From Planctomycetota bacterium (GTDB lineage: Bacteria; Planctomycetota; PLA2; JAEUHO01): DNA of 64,000 nt. Each line of letters begins with the position of its first letter. The first letter of the stretch is position 1. Below are positions 8,522 through 15,800 of the stretch, piece by piece. The notes under the pieces were generated by a model that was not told the DNA's origin, searched no databases, and saw only the letters and a list, made by a program, of their open reading frames with translations. Both the position numbers and the translations under genes were made by a program. The stretch is taken from positions 56,444 through 120,443 of the forward strand of contig JANQJW010000055.1 of NCBI GenBank assembly GCA_028281445.1. The letters run 5' to 3'.

Positions 8522-9022
8522 ATGGACCGCCGATTCCTGTTGATGATCGCGACGATTGCCGGCTTGACCATGATCGTGGCGCTGCTCGTCTTCACGCTCG
8601 AGTCCTGGGGGGAGGGCGAACACGCGGGCGGCGCGCACGCCGTGCAGTACCCCAGCGGAGGCTTCCTGCTCATCGCCGCGTGGCTGGGCGGCGGGTTCGC
8701 GGCCGCGCTCTTCCTCAAGATGAACGACCGCATCAACCTGAGCGAGCAGGCCTGCCGCATGGCCTCGCTCGTCGGCTTCAAGCTGGCGGGGTTCTTCCTG
8801 ATTGCCTTCCTCGTGAGTGGCACCGAGCGCGGCGGCGGCTGGAACTTCGGGTTCTGGCTGGCGTTCATCGCATCGGTCGTGGGCGCCTTCGCGGTCTACC
8901 TGACCTTCAACCCGGCGCTCGCCAAGCGCATCGCCGACGCGGCGAAGGAGAAGATGGAAGACAAGCCGGAGAGCGACGAGCCCTCGGAGGAGAAGCCGGC
9001 CGACGACAAACCGGCCGAGTAG
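8522..9022 (+). CDS. Small membrane protein with acidic C-terminal tail
   Basis: 166 residues with four hydrophobic helices: FLLMIATIAGLTMIVALLVF, GGFLLIAAWLGGGFAAALFL, LVGFKLAGFFLIAFLV and FGFWLAFIASVVGAFAVYL. The tail from about residue 135 is charged and low in complexity (KEKMEDKPESDEPSEEKP). GGGAGGG lies just before the ATG at the right distance. It converges on the DUF3179 gene, whose stop is one base beyond. I do not recognise a family; it is probably an inner-membrane protein. Confidence 0.65.
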   Translation: MDRRFLLMIATIAGLTMIVALLVFTLESWGEGEHAGGAHAVQYPSGGFLLIAAWLGGGFAAALFLKMNDRINLSEQACRMASLVGFKLAGFFLIAFLVSGTERGGGWNFGFWLAFIASVVGAFAVYLTFNPALAKRIADAAKEKMEDKPESDEPSEEKPADDKPAE

Positions 9023-9023
9023 C

Positions 9024-10115
9024 TCACTCCCCCCAGACCGTCGTACCGGGGTAGTTCGCAAACCAGCCGTACCACTCCGCCATCAGGCCGCGGAGCGGGG
9101 TGAGCTGGGTGCCCTTGAGACGCCCGTCGAGGCACAGGCCTTCCATGTTCCAGACCCCGCCGTCGGCATCACGCATGCGGCCCGGCCCGGCGGCTTCGAA
9201 CGAGAGGACCTTGTCGCGAACGGTGCGGTCGAACGCCGCAGCCGAGCGGGACGCCGGGTCGAACCAGATCGTGACGTCCACGTTCCCGAGGCGCTCCTCG
9301 ACGACCGGGCTGTGCGCCAGCCGCGAAAACGGATACGCGCGCGCTTTCTCTCCGACGACGATCCCGTAGAGGAGTGCGTTGAGCGCCAGCCGCTTGTCTC
9401 GGGTCTGGATCGTCGAAGGAAAGTAGCTCGGCAGGTAGTCCCCACCGCTGCGCGACCCATGCCGATCGAAGTAGCCCGTATCCCCCGGGCGGCCCATGAA
9501 GCGCTTCTCGGGCGCCAGGACCCTCGTGGCGGGATACTCGCGCCGCCAGTCGGCCCACGTCGTGTGACGTCCGGTGGGGATCCGCGTGAGGACGGTGCCC
9601 TCGTAGGTGCCCTTGAAGCACGCGCCCGTCAGGTGCATCCAGAGCGAGCCGCTCTGGTGATCGTAGAGGACGGCCGTGCCCTGCCAGATGCCCTCGAACC
9701 CGAAGGTGAGGCGCGTGCCGTCGACGACGGGATCGAAACTGATCCCGGAGGAACAGACGACTCAGTACGTAACGGCGACAGGGATGCCCTGGATGACGTC
9801 GTTTACGACGTGGTGGTACGAGATCATGGGAATCGAGTACGCCCGCGCCTCGCCCTTGACCACGACGCCGTACACCTCGTCGGTGTCGCGCAGCCACGAG
9901 GCTTCGGCCGCAGGCAGCATGCGTGGATCGGTAGCCGGCAGGAAGCGGTCGTGCTCGATGTAGAACTGCGACCGGGGCCACGGGCCGAGCATCTCCTGCT
10001 CGGCCGGCGCACGAGCGTCCTTGCGCGGCGCGGGGGCCTCGTCCCTGGTCAAGACAAAGCGGTAGACGGCGAACGCCGCAGCGGCCACGACGAGAATGCG
10101 CAGGGCCCACGCCAC
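9024..10115 (-). CDS. DUF3179 domain protein, probable selenoprotein (UGA read as Sec118)
   Basis: From a GTG at 10115 the frame runs to 9024 (363 codons) with one internal TGA at 9764-9762. Homology is continuous on both sides in the same frame: before it SISYHHVV-like NDVIQGIPVAVTY, after it VVCSSGISFDPVV...LTFGFEGIW...YDHQSGSLW, all DUF3179 signatures. In the family the site is VTYCPLC, so the UGA replaces the first Cys of the CxxC, giving UxxC with Cys121. A SECIS-like hairpin follows directly. An N-terminal helix (LRILVVAAAAFAVYRFVL) anchors it in the membrane. It sits 7 bases after the fatty acid hydroxylase. A nonsense pseudogene is the alternative; the hairpin and intact flanks argue against it. 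Confidence 0.85.
9728..9764 (-). promoter_or_regulatory. Bacterial SECIS-like element for UGA recoding
   Basis: Read on the minus strand, the UGA (9764-9762) is followed after 14 bases by CGGGAUC (9747-9741), a six-base loop AGUUUC (9740-9735) and GAUCCCG (9734-9728), a perfect seven-pair stem. The loop begins 22 bases after the UGA and has G at its second position. These match the known bacterial SECIS pattern: loop about 16-37 bases downstream with a G in the first two loop bases, as in E. coli fdhF (loop AGGUCU). The element lies inside the coding region, as bacterial SECIS elements do. Confidence 0.8.
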
Positions 10116-10122
10116 GTACGCG

Positions 10123-10908
10123 TTACCTGCTCTTCGGGCGGCCCGTGCGGAAGACGATATCCCACAGCGGCTGGCTCACGCCGTACATGGCCATCCAGTG
10201 CTTGTGATGGTGCGCGAGGTGGTAGGCCTTGAGGAACTTGCCCCACCGCGACTTGGGCCTCGCGTGGTGCGTGTAGTAGTGAGTCATGTCGTAGGTGACG
10301 TAGCCGGCGAGCAAACCAGCCATCGATGCCATCGAGGGCCCGAGGGGCAGGAAGACGAGGTGGATGCTGAAGAGGCCCGCGGCGATCACGATGGCGGCGA
10401 GCGGCGGAAACACGAGACGCGTCGGATCCCAGGGATCCAGGTGGTGGATGCCGTGGGCGAGGAAGTGGAACTTGCGCCCGAAAGCGCTCTTCGGGCGGTA
10501 GTGGAACGCGAACCGATGGAGCACGTACTCGGTCAGCGTCCACGCGAACAAGCCAATGCCGGCGTAGAGAAACGCGCTGCCGGTCGACAGCCCGGTCCAC
10601 GCGACCGAGCCGATGAAGAGCGCGACGATCACCGGGACCCAGACGACCACGATGAGCCACCAGGGGATGTGGCTGAACCACTCGAGCAGGCGGTTTCGGA
10701 AGATGCGCAGCGAACCGGGCCAGCGGCTCGCAACGGGATCGCCGTCGGCGACAAGCGCGGCGTTGGCCTCCGCGCCCGCGTTGCGGCCGACGCTGTCATG
10801 CACCCAGGCGTCGTACGCGTCCCCCATGTCGCCCACCTGCGCCAGCAGGGGCTTGGAGAGATCCGCGCGGACCTCGCGCGGTTCTGCGGTTGTCGTCGTA
10901 CCGGCCAT
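10123..10908 (-). CDS. Sterol desaturase/fatty acid hydroxylase superfamily protein
   Basis: About 261 residues. Diiron-ligand His clusters are all present: EYVLHRFAFHY, FHFLAHGIHHLDPWDPTRLV, THYYTHH and YHLAHHHKHW. HGIHHxxPxDxxRLV is characteristic of the fatty acid 2-hydroxylase (Scs7/FA2H-like) branch. Four hydrophobic helices flank the clusters (IPWWLIVVVWVPVIVALFI; AFLYAGIGLFAWTL; LAAIVIAAGLFSIHLVF; ASMAGLLAGYV). It probably hydroxylates membrane lipid acyl chains. The ATG at 10908 is preferred over upstream codons that would overlap the divergent YkgJ-like gene. It is followed after 7 bases by the DUF3179 selenoprotein gene. Confidence 0.85.
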   Translation of the reverse strand: MAGTTTTAEPREVRADLSKPLLAQVGDMGDAYDAWVHDSVGRNAGAEANAALVADGDPVASRWPGSLRIFRNRLLEWFSHIPWWLIVVVWVPVIVALFIGSVAWTGLSTGSAFLYAGIGLFAWTLTEYVLHRFAFHYRPKSAFGRKFHFLAHGIHHLDPWDPTRLVFPPLAAIVIAAGLFSIHLVFLPLGPSMASMAGLLAGYVTYDMTHYYTHHARPKSRWGKFLKAYHLAHHHKHWMAMYGVSQPLWDIVFRTGRPKSR

Positions 10909-10987
10909 GTCGGCGCGGATTGTACCCTTGCCCATGGTGGGAGACAGCCACGGCGCACCCGCTGCGGACTCCCCCGGCGAGGCGCTC

Positions 10988-11455
10988 ATGATCCAGCCGG
11001 TTCCGGAGAAGGACCAGTTCACCATCTGCATCGAGGACTGCCGCGGGCGGTGCTGCCGCTACATCACGGTGCCGGTTGCGACACCCACCTGCCACGACGA
11101 CTGGGACGAGATCCGCTGGTGGCTCGCGCACGAGGGCGTGAGCGTCAGCAAGGACGAAGACGGGTGGTCCCTGCAGGTCGAGGCGCGCTGCTCGAACCTG
11201 CGGGCGGACAACGCGTGCGCGATCTACCCCCACCACATGGAGACCTGCAAGGAGTACGAAGCCGAGACGTGTGAGTACACGGGCCCCATCGACGAGGAGT
11301 TCCATCTCCGCACCGAATCGGATCTCGCCGACTACCTCGAGCGTCGCAAGCTCAAGCGCGGCCGCCAGGTCATGAAGGCCATCCGCAAGGCGGAACGTCA
11401 GCGTCAACGGAATCAGCGCAAGGCGCTGGTTCAGTTGAAGCCGCTGACCCTGTAG
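10988..11455 (+). CDS. YkgJ-like cysteine-cluster protein
   Basis: 155 residues starting MIQPVPEKDQFTICIEDCRG. Cys spacing (CIEDCRGRCC, later CSNLRADNACAIY, METCKEYEAETCEY) matches the YkgJ/UPF0153 family, a presumed zinc or iron-sulfur binding domain of unknown role. The C-terminus is a basic helix (RRKLKRGRQVMKAIRKAERQ). GAGG five bases before ATG 10988 supports this start; an ATG at 10934 is also in frame but leaves only 25 bases to the divergent gene. The stop codon TAG (11453-11455) is also the first three bases of the 178-bp palindromic element. Confidence 0.75.
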   Translation: MIQPVPEKDQFTICIEDCRGRCCRYITVPVATPTCHDDWDEIRWWLAHEGVSVSKDEDGWSLQVEARCSNLRADNACAIYPHHMETCKEYEAETCEYTGPIDEEFHLRTESDLADYLERRKLKRGRQVMKAIRKAERQRQRNQRKALVQLKPLTL

Positions 11456-11630
11456 GGGCGCCCCTTGTGGTCGCCCCACGGCGCGCGTACCGAGTCACGA
11501 CGTCCCCCGTATCGGCGGCCCTTGTGGCCGCCCGCGACATGTCTGTGACGGGGCGCCCACAAGGGGCGCCCGAACATGGCCGTACCACGCTGCGGAACCG
11601 TGGATGGGGCGACCACAAGGGTCGCCCCTA
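11453..11630. repeat. 178-bp palindromic element, copy A
   Basis: It starts TAGGGGCGCCCCTTGTGGTC and ends GACCACAAGGGTCGCCCCTA, giving terminal inverted repeats of about 25 bp. Each terminal repeat is itself a palindrome, and two inner arms (ggcggcccttgtggccgcc near 11516 and gggcgcccacaaggggcgcc near 11553) form a second pair. The length equals copies at 34117 and 45097. No ORF of its own. The left TAG is the stop codon of the YkgJ-like gene. Confidence 0.85.
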
Positions 11631-11667
11631 CACCGCGTCACGCCCGTTCACCGGTACGATTTGCGTC

Positions 11668-12132
11668 GTGGGACGGATCCTGTTGCTCATCGCCTGTCTG
11701 TGCGCGTGCGGTTGCACCACCAAGCGCGTATTGGAGATCTCCACCAACCCGCCGGGCGCCGACATCTGGGTCAACGGCAAGTACCTGAAGGAGAAGACGC
11801 CGGTCGAGATTCCCTTCACGCACCACGGGTTCTGGGACATCCGCGTCGAGAAGGCGGGCTATCAGTCGGTGGCGAAGGAGATCGAGGTCAGCGCCGGTGT
11901 GGACGCGTATCCGATCATCGACCTGTTCGCCGAGCGCATCCGCAAGGAGGAACGGGTCCGGCGCCACATCGAGATGCCGCTCATGCCCAAGTGCACCGAG
12001 GAGGATGTGCAGGCCTTGCTGAAGCGCGCGCACGCCTTCCGCGAGCAGACGTACAGGGAGGCGGAGGAAGCCGACGCGCCGGAGCGCCTGCTCCCGGGCA
12101 GCGGCGAACTGGTCCCCGCGCCGCTGCGATGA
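11668..12132 (+). CDS. PEGA-domain lipoprotein
   Basis: 154 residues from a GTG. The N-terminus GRILLLIACLCACGC is a lipoprotein signal. RVLEISTNPPGADIWVNGKY with EKTPVEIPFTHHGFWDIRVE is a PEGA domain, a surface-layer-type beta fold often found in envelope proteins. The C-terminal third is charged and helical (IRKEERVRRHIEMPLMPKC; LKRAHAFREQTYREAEEA). The stop overlaps the murD start (ATGA), so the two are coupled. The start is not certain: there is no ATG after the repeat element upstream. Confidence 0.7.
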   Translation: MGRILLLIACLCACGCTTKRVLEISTNPPGADIWVNGKYLKEKTPVEIPFTHHGFWDIRVEKAGYQSVAKEIEVSAGVDAYPIIDLFAERIRKEERVRRHIEMPLMPKCTEEDVQALLKRAHAFREQTYREAEEADAPERLLPGSGELVPAPLR

Positions 12133-13475
12133 GCCGGCAGGCAGAGCTGGTCCGCGGTTCCTTCCGGGATGCGCGCGTGCTCGTGCTCGGCCTGGGCCGC
12201 TTCGCCGGCAACCTCGAAGCCGTCCGCTTTCTCCGCGCCGAGGACGCCGACGTCCAGGTGTCGGACACGGCCGCGCGGCGCGATCTGGAAGCGTCCGCGG
12301 CCGAGGCCGAGGCGCTCGGCGCAAGGCTGCACTTCGGCGCGCAGACACCGGATCTGCTCGAAGGGCGCGACGTGCTGCTCGTCAACCCGGCGATCCCGTT
12401 CGACCACCCGGTCATCCACGCCGCGCGCGAGCGACAGATCCCGATCACCACGGAGATGAACATCGTGATGGCCCGCTGCCCGGCGCCGATCCACGGGGTG
12501 ACGGGGACGAAGGGCAAGTCCACCACCGCGAACCTGCTCGCAGCGATGCTGCAGGCAGCCGGCGAGACGGTCCACCTGGGCGGCAACATCGGACGCGGGT
12601 TGGTGTCGACGCTGGACCAGATCGCGCCGGACCACCACGTGGTCCTCGAGATGTCGTCGTTCCAGCTGTTCTGGATGCGAGACATGGCGCTGTCGCCCCG
12701 CACGGCGGTGATCACGAACCTGATGTCGGACCACCTGGATCGGCACGGCACGCAGGCGCACTACGCCGAGTCGAAGCGCACGATCTTGGACTTCCAGACG
12801 GAGGACGACGACGCCGTGCTGCCCGCGAGCGACCCGGCGCTGGAGGCCGCCGGGTGGTACGGGGCCGGTGGCGCAAGACGCCGACTCTACGGCGCCGGGG
12901 ACGACGAGATCCGCGAGGCCCTGCGCAGCATGCCGTTGCTGGGCGAGCACAACCTGAGGAACGCCACGGCCGCCGCGGCAGCCATGCTGTGCCTTCGGCC
13001 GGGTGACCTGGATGCGGTGCGCGCGGGGGCGTTCGGCGCGGAGCCGCTCCCCCACCGCCTGCGCGTCGTCGCGGAGGTTGGCGGGGTGCTCTACCTCGAC
13101 GACAGCAACGCGACGCATCCGGAGAGCACGCAGTGCGCGCTGGAGGCGGTGCCGCGTCCGGTCGTCTTGATCGCGGGCGGAAAGGACAAGGGCTCCGACC
13201 CCGCGCCGCTGTTCGACGCGATTCGCCGGGGCGCGAAGGCGGTCGTCGCCATCGGGTCCAGCGCGCCGCAGATGATCGAGACGCTCGGGCCCGACATGAC
13301 CGTCGTCACGGGCAGTCCCGACATGGAGGCCGCCGTGCGCGCGGCCGCTTCCCTGGCCGAACCGGGCGATGCGGTCCTGCTGTCGCCGGGCTATTCGAGT
13401 CTCGACCAGTACCGGTCGTTCGCCGAGCGCGGCGACCGCTTCCAGGCGGCTGTCCGGGCCCTTGCGCCGTACTGA
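12129..13475 (+). CDS. murD: UDP-N-acetylmuramoylalanine--D-glutamate ligase
   Basis: 448 residues, the usual MurD length. It adds D-Glu to UDP-MurNAc-L-Ala in the cytoplasm. The P-loop HGVTGTKGKSTTANLLAAML lies near residue 122; VLEMSSFQL, VITNLMSDHLDRHG and LYLDDSNATHPESTQCAL are conserved Mur ligase motifs, including the metal-binding Glu and the C-terminal nucleotide contact. The N-terminal Rossmann-like domain (VLVLGLGRFAGN) binds the UDP substrate. No other mur gene is nearby, so murD is separated from a dcw cluster here. Its presence implies a peptidoglycan wall. Confidence 0.9.
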   Translation: MSRQAELVRGSFRDARVLVLGLGRFAGNLEAVRFLRAEDADVQVSDTAARRDLEASAAEAEALGARLHFGAQTPDLLEGRDVLLVNPAIPFDHPVIHAARERQIPITTEMNIVMARCPAPIHGVTGTKGKSTTANLLAAMLQAAGETVHLGGNIGRGLVSTLDQIAPDHHVVLEMSSFQLFWMRDMALSPRTAVITNLMSDHLDRHGTQAHYAESKRTILDFQTEDDDAVLPASDPALEAAGWYGAGGARRRLYGAGDDEIREALRSMPLLGEHNLRNATAAAAAMLCLRPGDLDAVRAGAFGAEPLPHRLRVVAEVGGVLYLDDSNATHPESTQCALEAVPRPVVLIAGGKDKGSDPAPLFDAIRRGAKAVVAIGSSAPQMIETLGPDMTVVTGSPDMEAAVRAAASLAEPGDAVLLSPGYSSLDQYRSFAERGDRFQAAVRALAPY

Positions 13476-13556
13476 CAACCCGACAGCAACACAGGCCCCA
13501 AACAGGGCCCGTCCGCAGAACTCGGCACCGCGAAGACCGTGGTAGTCTCGCCCTCG

Positions 13557-14114
13557 ATGTCCGGAATGGTCTGCCAGCAGTGCGGCGAGAACCCTGCCAC
13601 GATCCACTTGACGGAGATCAAGTCGGAAGGCGGCCGCGTGCAGCTCGACTTCTGCGAATCGTGCGCAACGGCGCAGGGGATGACGAACGAGGTCGCGCTG
13701 CCGAGCATGCTCGCCGGCATGGTCGCGGCCTCGACTCGTAGCGAACGTGCCGAGTCGCTCCGGTGTCCGCACTGCAACATCACGTTCAAGGAGTTCCGTC
13801 GCAAGGGGCGTCTCGGTTGCCCCATGGACTACGACGTGTTCGAGGAACCGCTGAAGGTGATGCTGCGGAACTGGCACAACGGCGCGACGCGCCACGAGGG
13901 ACGCCTGCCACGCGGCCGCACCGAGGTGGAGACCACGGTGAGCGAGCGCCTGCTGCAGCTGCGGCGCGAGCTCCAGACGGCCATCGGCGCCGAGGACTAC
14001 GAGACGGCGGCCAGCATCCGCGACGAGATCCACGCCATCGAACGAGGAACCCACAGGCACGAGTTCGGCGAAGAGAGCGTCGGCGGGAGCCCATGGGATC
14101 CCGCGTCGCCGTAG
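13557..14114 (+). CDS. mcsA: McsA-like zinc protein, activator of the protein-arginine kinase
   Basis: 185 residues. CxxC zinc-binding pairs occur at CQQCGENPA, CESCATAQG and CPHCNITFKEFRRKGRLGCP, and a C-terminal UVR-type helix (LRRELQTAIGAEDYETAAS) follows a flexible linker. This is the McsA layout, in which the protein stimulates McsB and helps direct it to ClpC. It lies 22 bases before mcsB. I chose ATG 13557; the in-frame ATG at 13539 adds MVVSPS, which is not family-like. Confidence 0.88.
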   Translation: MSGMVCQQCGENPATIHLTEIKSEGGRVQLDFCESCATAQGMTNEVALPSMLAGMVAASTRSERAESLRCPHCNITFKEFRRKGRLGCPMDYDVFEEPLKVMLRNWHNGATRHEGRLPRGRTEVETTVSERLLQLRRELQTAIGAEDYETAASIRDEIHAIERGTHRHEFGEESVGGSPWDPASP

Positions 14115-14136
14115 GGATCAGCATGGACTCGTCATC

Positions 14137-15186
14137 ATGGATCTAAGGGATCTCGACCATCGCGGCGGCGAGTGGCTCCGAGGCGGCGGTGCCGACGCGG
14201 AGATCGTGATCTCGTCCCGGGTGCGCCTTGCGCGCAACCTCGCGGGCTTCCCCTTCCTCACCCGTGCGACCGGCGAACAGAAGCGCGAGATCGTCGAGCG
14301 CATCCGCGGTCCGCTCGACGCGCTCGAGCTCCAGACGAAGCGCTACTACGTCGACGTGGACGAAGCCGACGAGATGCTCGGCTCGTTTCTCGTCGAGCGC
14401 CACCTGATCAGCCGCGAGCTGCAGCAGGGCCGCGGCCCGCGGGGCGTCGCGTTCGGCTCGGACGAGGTCGTCAGCGTGATGGTCAACGAGGAAGACCATC
14501 TCCGCATCCAGGCCATCCAGAGCAGCCTGCGCCTGCAGGAGACCTACCACGTCGCGCTGCAGGCGGATCGCGCGCTCGAGACGTCCCTCGAGTTCGCGGC
14601 GTCCACGCGCTTCGGCTACCTCACGGCCTGCCCGACGAACGTGGGCACGGGCATGCGCGCGAGCGTGATGCTCCACCTGCCGGCGATGGTGCAGATGAGC
14701 CAGATGGAGAAGCTCTACCAGGCGGCGCATCAGACCGGCCTCACCGTGCGCGGCTTCTACGGTGAAGGCACCGAGGCGTCAGGCGACCTGTTCCAGATCA
14801 GCAATCAGGTCACGCTCGGCTGCAGCGATGAAGAGATCCTCGAGGAGCTGCAGAAGATCCTGCCGACGATCCTCGACTACGAACGCCGCTGCCGCGAAGA
14901 GCTCGTATCGGATCGCCGCCGCCTGCGACTGGAAGACCGCTGCCACCGCGCGCTGGCAACACTCCAGTCCGCGCGCATGCTGACGACGAAGGAGGCGATG
15001 GAGAACCTCTCGAGCGTGCGCCTCGGCATCGTCACGGGGATTCTCGGCGGCGTGGACCTCGGCCGCGTGCACGAGCTGTTCGTGCTGACGCAACCCGCGC
15101 ACATCCAGAAGATGCAGGGTCAGGTCATCGAACCCAACGAACGTGACGTGTTGCGTGCCGACTTCGTCCGCACGTCGCTGAACTAG
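14137..15186 (+). CDS. mcsB: Protein-arginine kinase McsB
   Basis: 349 residues of the phosphagen-kinase-like family that phosphorylates Arg residues on proteins, marking them for ClpCP. Motifs: IVISSRVRLARNLAGFPF, NEEDHLRIQAI, TACPTNVGTGMRASVMLHLP (containing the active-site Cys) and ASGDLFQISNQVTLG. The length is typical. It is followed by a small conserved ORF and clpC. This set was worked out in Bacillus, where ctsR is first in the operon; no ctsR is visible here, so regulation must differ. Confidence 0.92.
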   Translation: MDLRDLDHRGGEWLRGGGADAEIVISSRVRLARNLAGFPFLTRATGEQKREIVERIRGPLDALELQTKRYYVDVDEADEMLGSFLVERHLISRELQQGRGPRGVAFGSDEVVSVMVNEEDHLRIQAIQSSLRLQETYHVALQADRALETSLEFAASTRFGYLTACPTNVGTGMRASVMLHLPAMVQMSQMEKLYQAAHQTGLTVRGFYGEGTEASGDLFQISNQVTLGCSDEEILEELQKILPTILDYERRCREELVSDRRRLRLEDRCHRALATLQSARMLTTKEAMENLSSVRLGIVTGILGGVDLGRVHELFVLTQPAHIQKMQGQVIEPNERDVLRADFVRTSLN

Positions 15187-15206
15187 ATCGGCGTTGAACT
15201 AGATCG

Positions 15207-15470
15207 ATGGCCAAGAACGACTACACGCCGTACCAGCGGAAGGTCATCCAGAACTACTACCGCAACCGCGACGATATCGAGACGCAGCGGCTGCTGGAGC
15301 TGGTGACCGAGATCGCGCTCGCTACGACCGAGAAGAAGAAGGTGCGACTCTGGGAGCGCGCGGCGGCGATCCTCGAACGGACACCCGACCTCGAGCCCGA
15401 CGACGCGGCGCGGATCGTCGCGAATCGCGACGTCGAAGAGCTCGCGAAGATCGCCGAAGCCCGCTTTTGA
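15207..15470 (+). CDS. Small protein of unknown function between mcsB and clpC
   Basis: 87 residues, MAKNDYTPYQRKVIQNYYRN and then mainly helical, charged sequence (IALATTEKKKVRLWERAAAI). No signal peptide, Cys or membrane segment. It begins 20 bases after mcsB, and the junction contains a short direct duplication (gaactagatcg twice, 15179 and 15197). Its position suggests a role with McsAB or ClpC, for example as an adaptor, but that is inference only. Confidence 0.7.
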   Translation: MAKNDYTPYQRKVIQNYYRNRDDIETQRLLELVTEIALATTEKKKVRLWERAAAILERTPDLEPDDAARIVANRDVEELAKIAEARF

Positions 15471-15483
15471 TGCAGGTGCCATG

Positions 15484-15549
15484 TAGGGGGGCACCTTGTG
15501 TGCCCCCGCGCGCCGCGTAGGTCGCGGAGGGGCACGAGGCCCCTCCCTA
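15484..15549. repeat. 66-bp palindromic element, copy B
   Basis: TAGGGGGGCACCTTGTGTGC at the left and a matching inverted arm ending GAGGCCCCTCCCTA at the right, with a spacer of about 14 bp. Same family as the 178-bp elements, but with a single pair of arms. Copy C at 25793 has the same length. Confidence 0.7.
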
Positions 15550-15800
15550 CAGCCTTCTGGGGCTCAGCGGACGCCCCCAGTCACCCCCCAATGCTGAAAT
15601 CCACGGCACGGGATCTGCGGAGAGAGGACTGCAGCCCCCGAAACGCCAAAGGCCTGCCAGGGTGGCATGGGCGGACGGTCCCACCCGTGCCGGGATGCGC
15701 CGATACCATCGGTGTGCAACCCTCCGCCTTTGGGGGTCATCGGCGTGTTGCTGACACACACTTGGGACGCGCCCGCTGGACGGGCGCCCGGAGTACCTGA
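15550..15800 (+). promoter_or_regulatory. Non-coding region upstream of clpC
   Basis: About 250 bases without a supported gene. A GGAG lies 8 bases before the clpC ATG. No CIRCE (TTAGCACTC-N9-GAGTGCTAA) and no CtsR heptad repeat are visible. A TTGCTGACAC-like stretch near 15754 could be part of a promoter, but I cannot pair it with a convincing -10 element. Confidence 0.3.

Noticed and set aside
8317..9054. A 245-codon plus-strand frame covering the membrane protein gene
   Set aside because: Past about 8430 it is the out-of-frame shadow of the 8522-9022 gene, which has a good ribosome-binding site and membrane helices.
9024..10115. Frameshift or two separate genes for the DUF3179 region
   Set aside because: Both parts are in the same frame and the only interruption is one TGA at a conserved Cys position followed by a SECIS-like hairpin.
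11453..11630. Intrinsic terminators at the palindromic elements
   Set aside because: The stems are strong but no T-run follows on either strand, and the same-length copies argue for a repeat family.
15550..15800. CIRCE or CtsR operator before clpC
   Set aside because: Neither inverted repeat nor heptad repeat is present.
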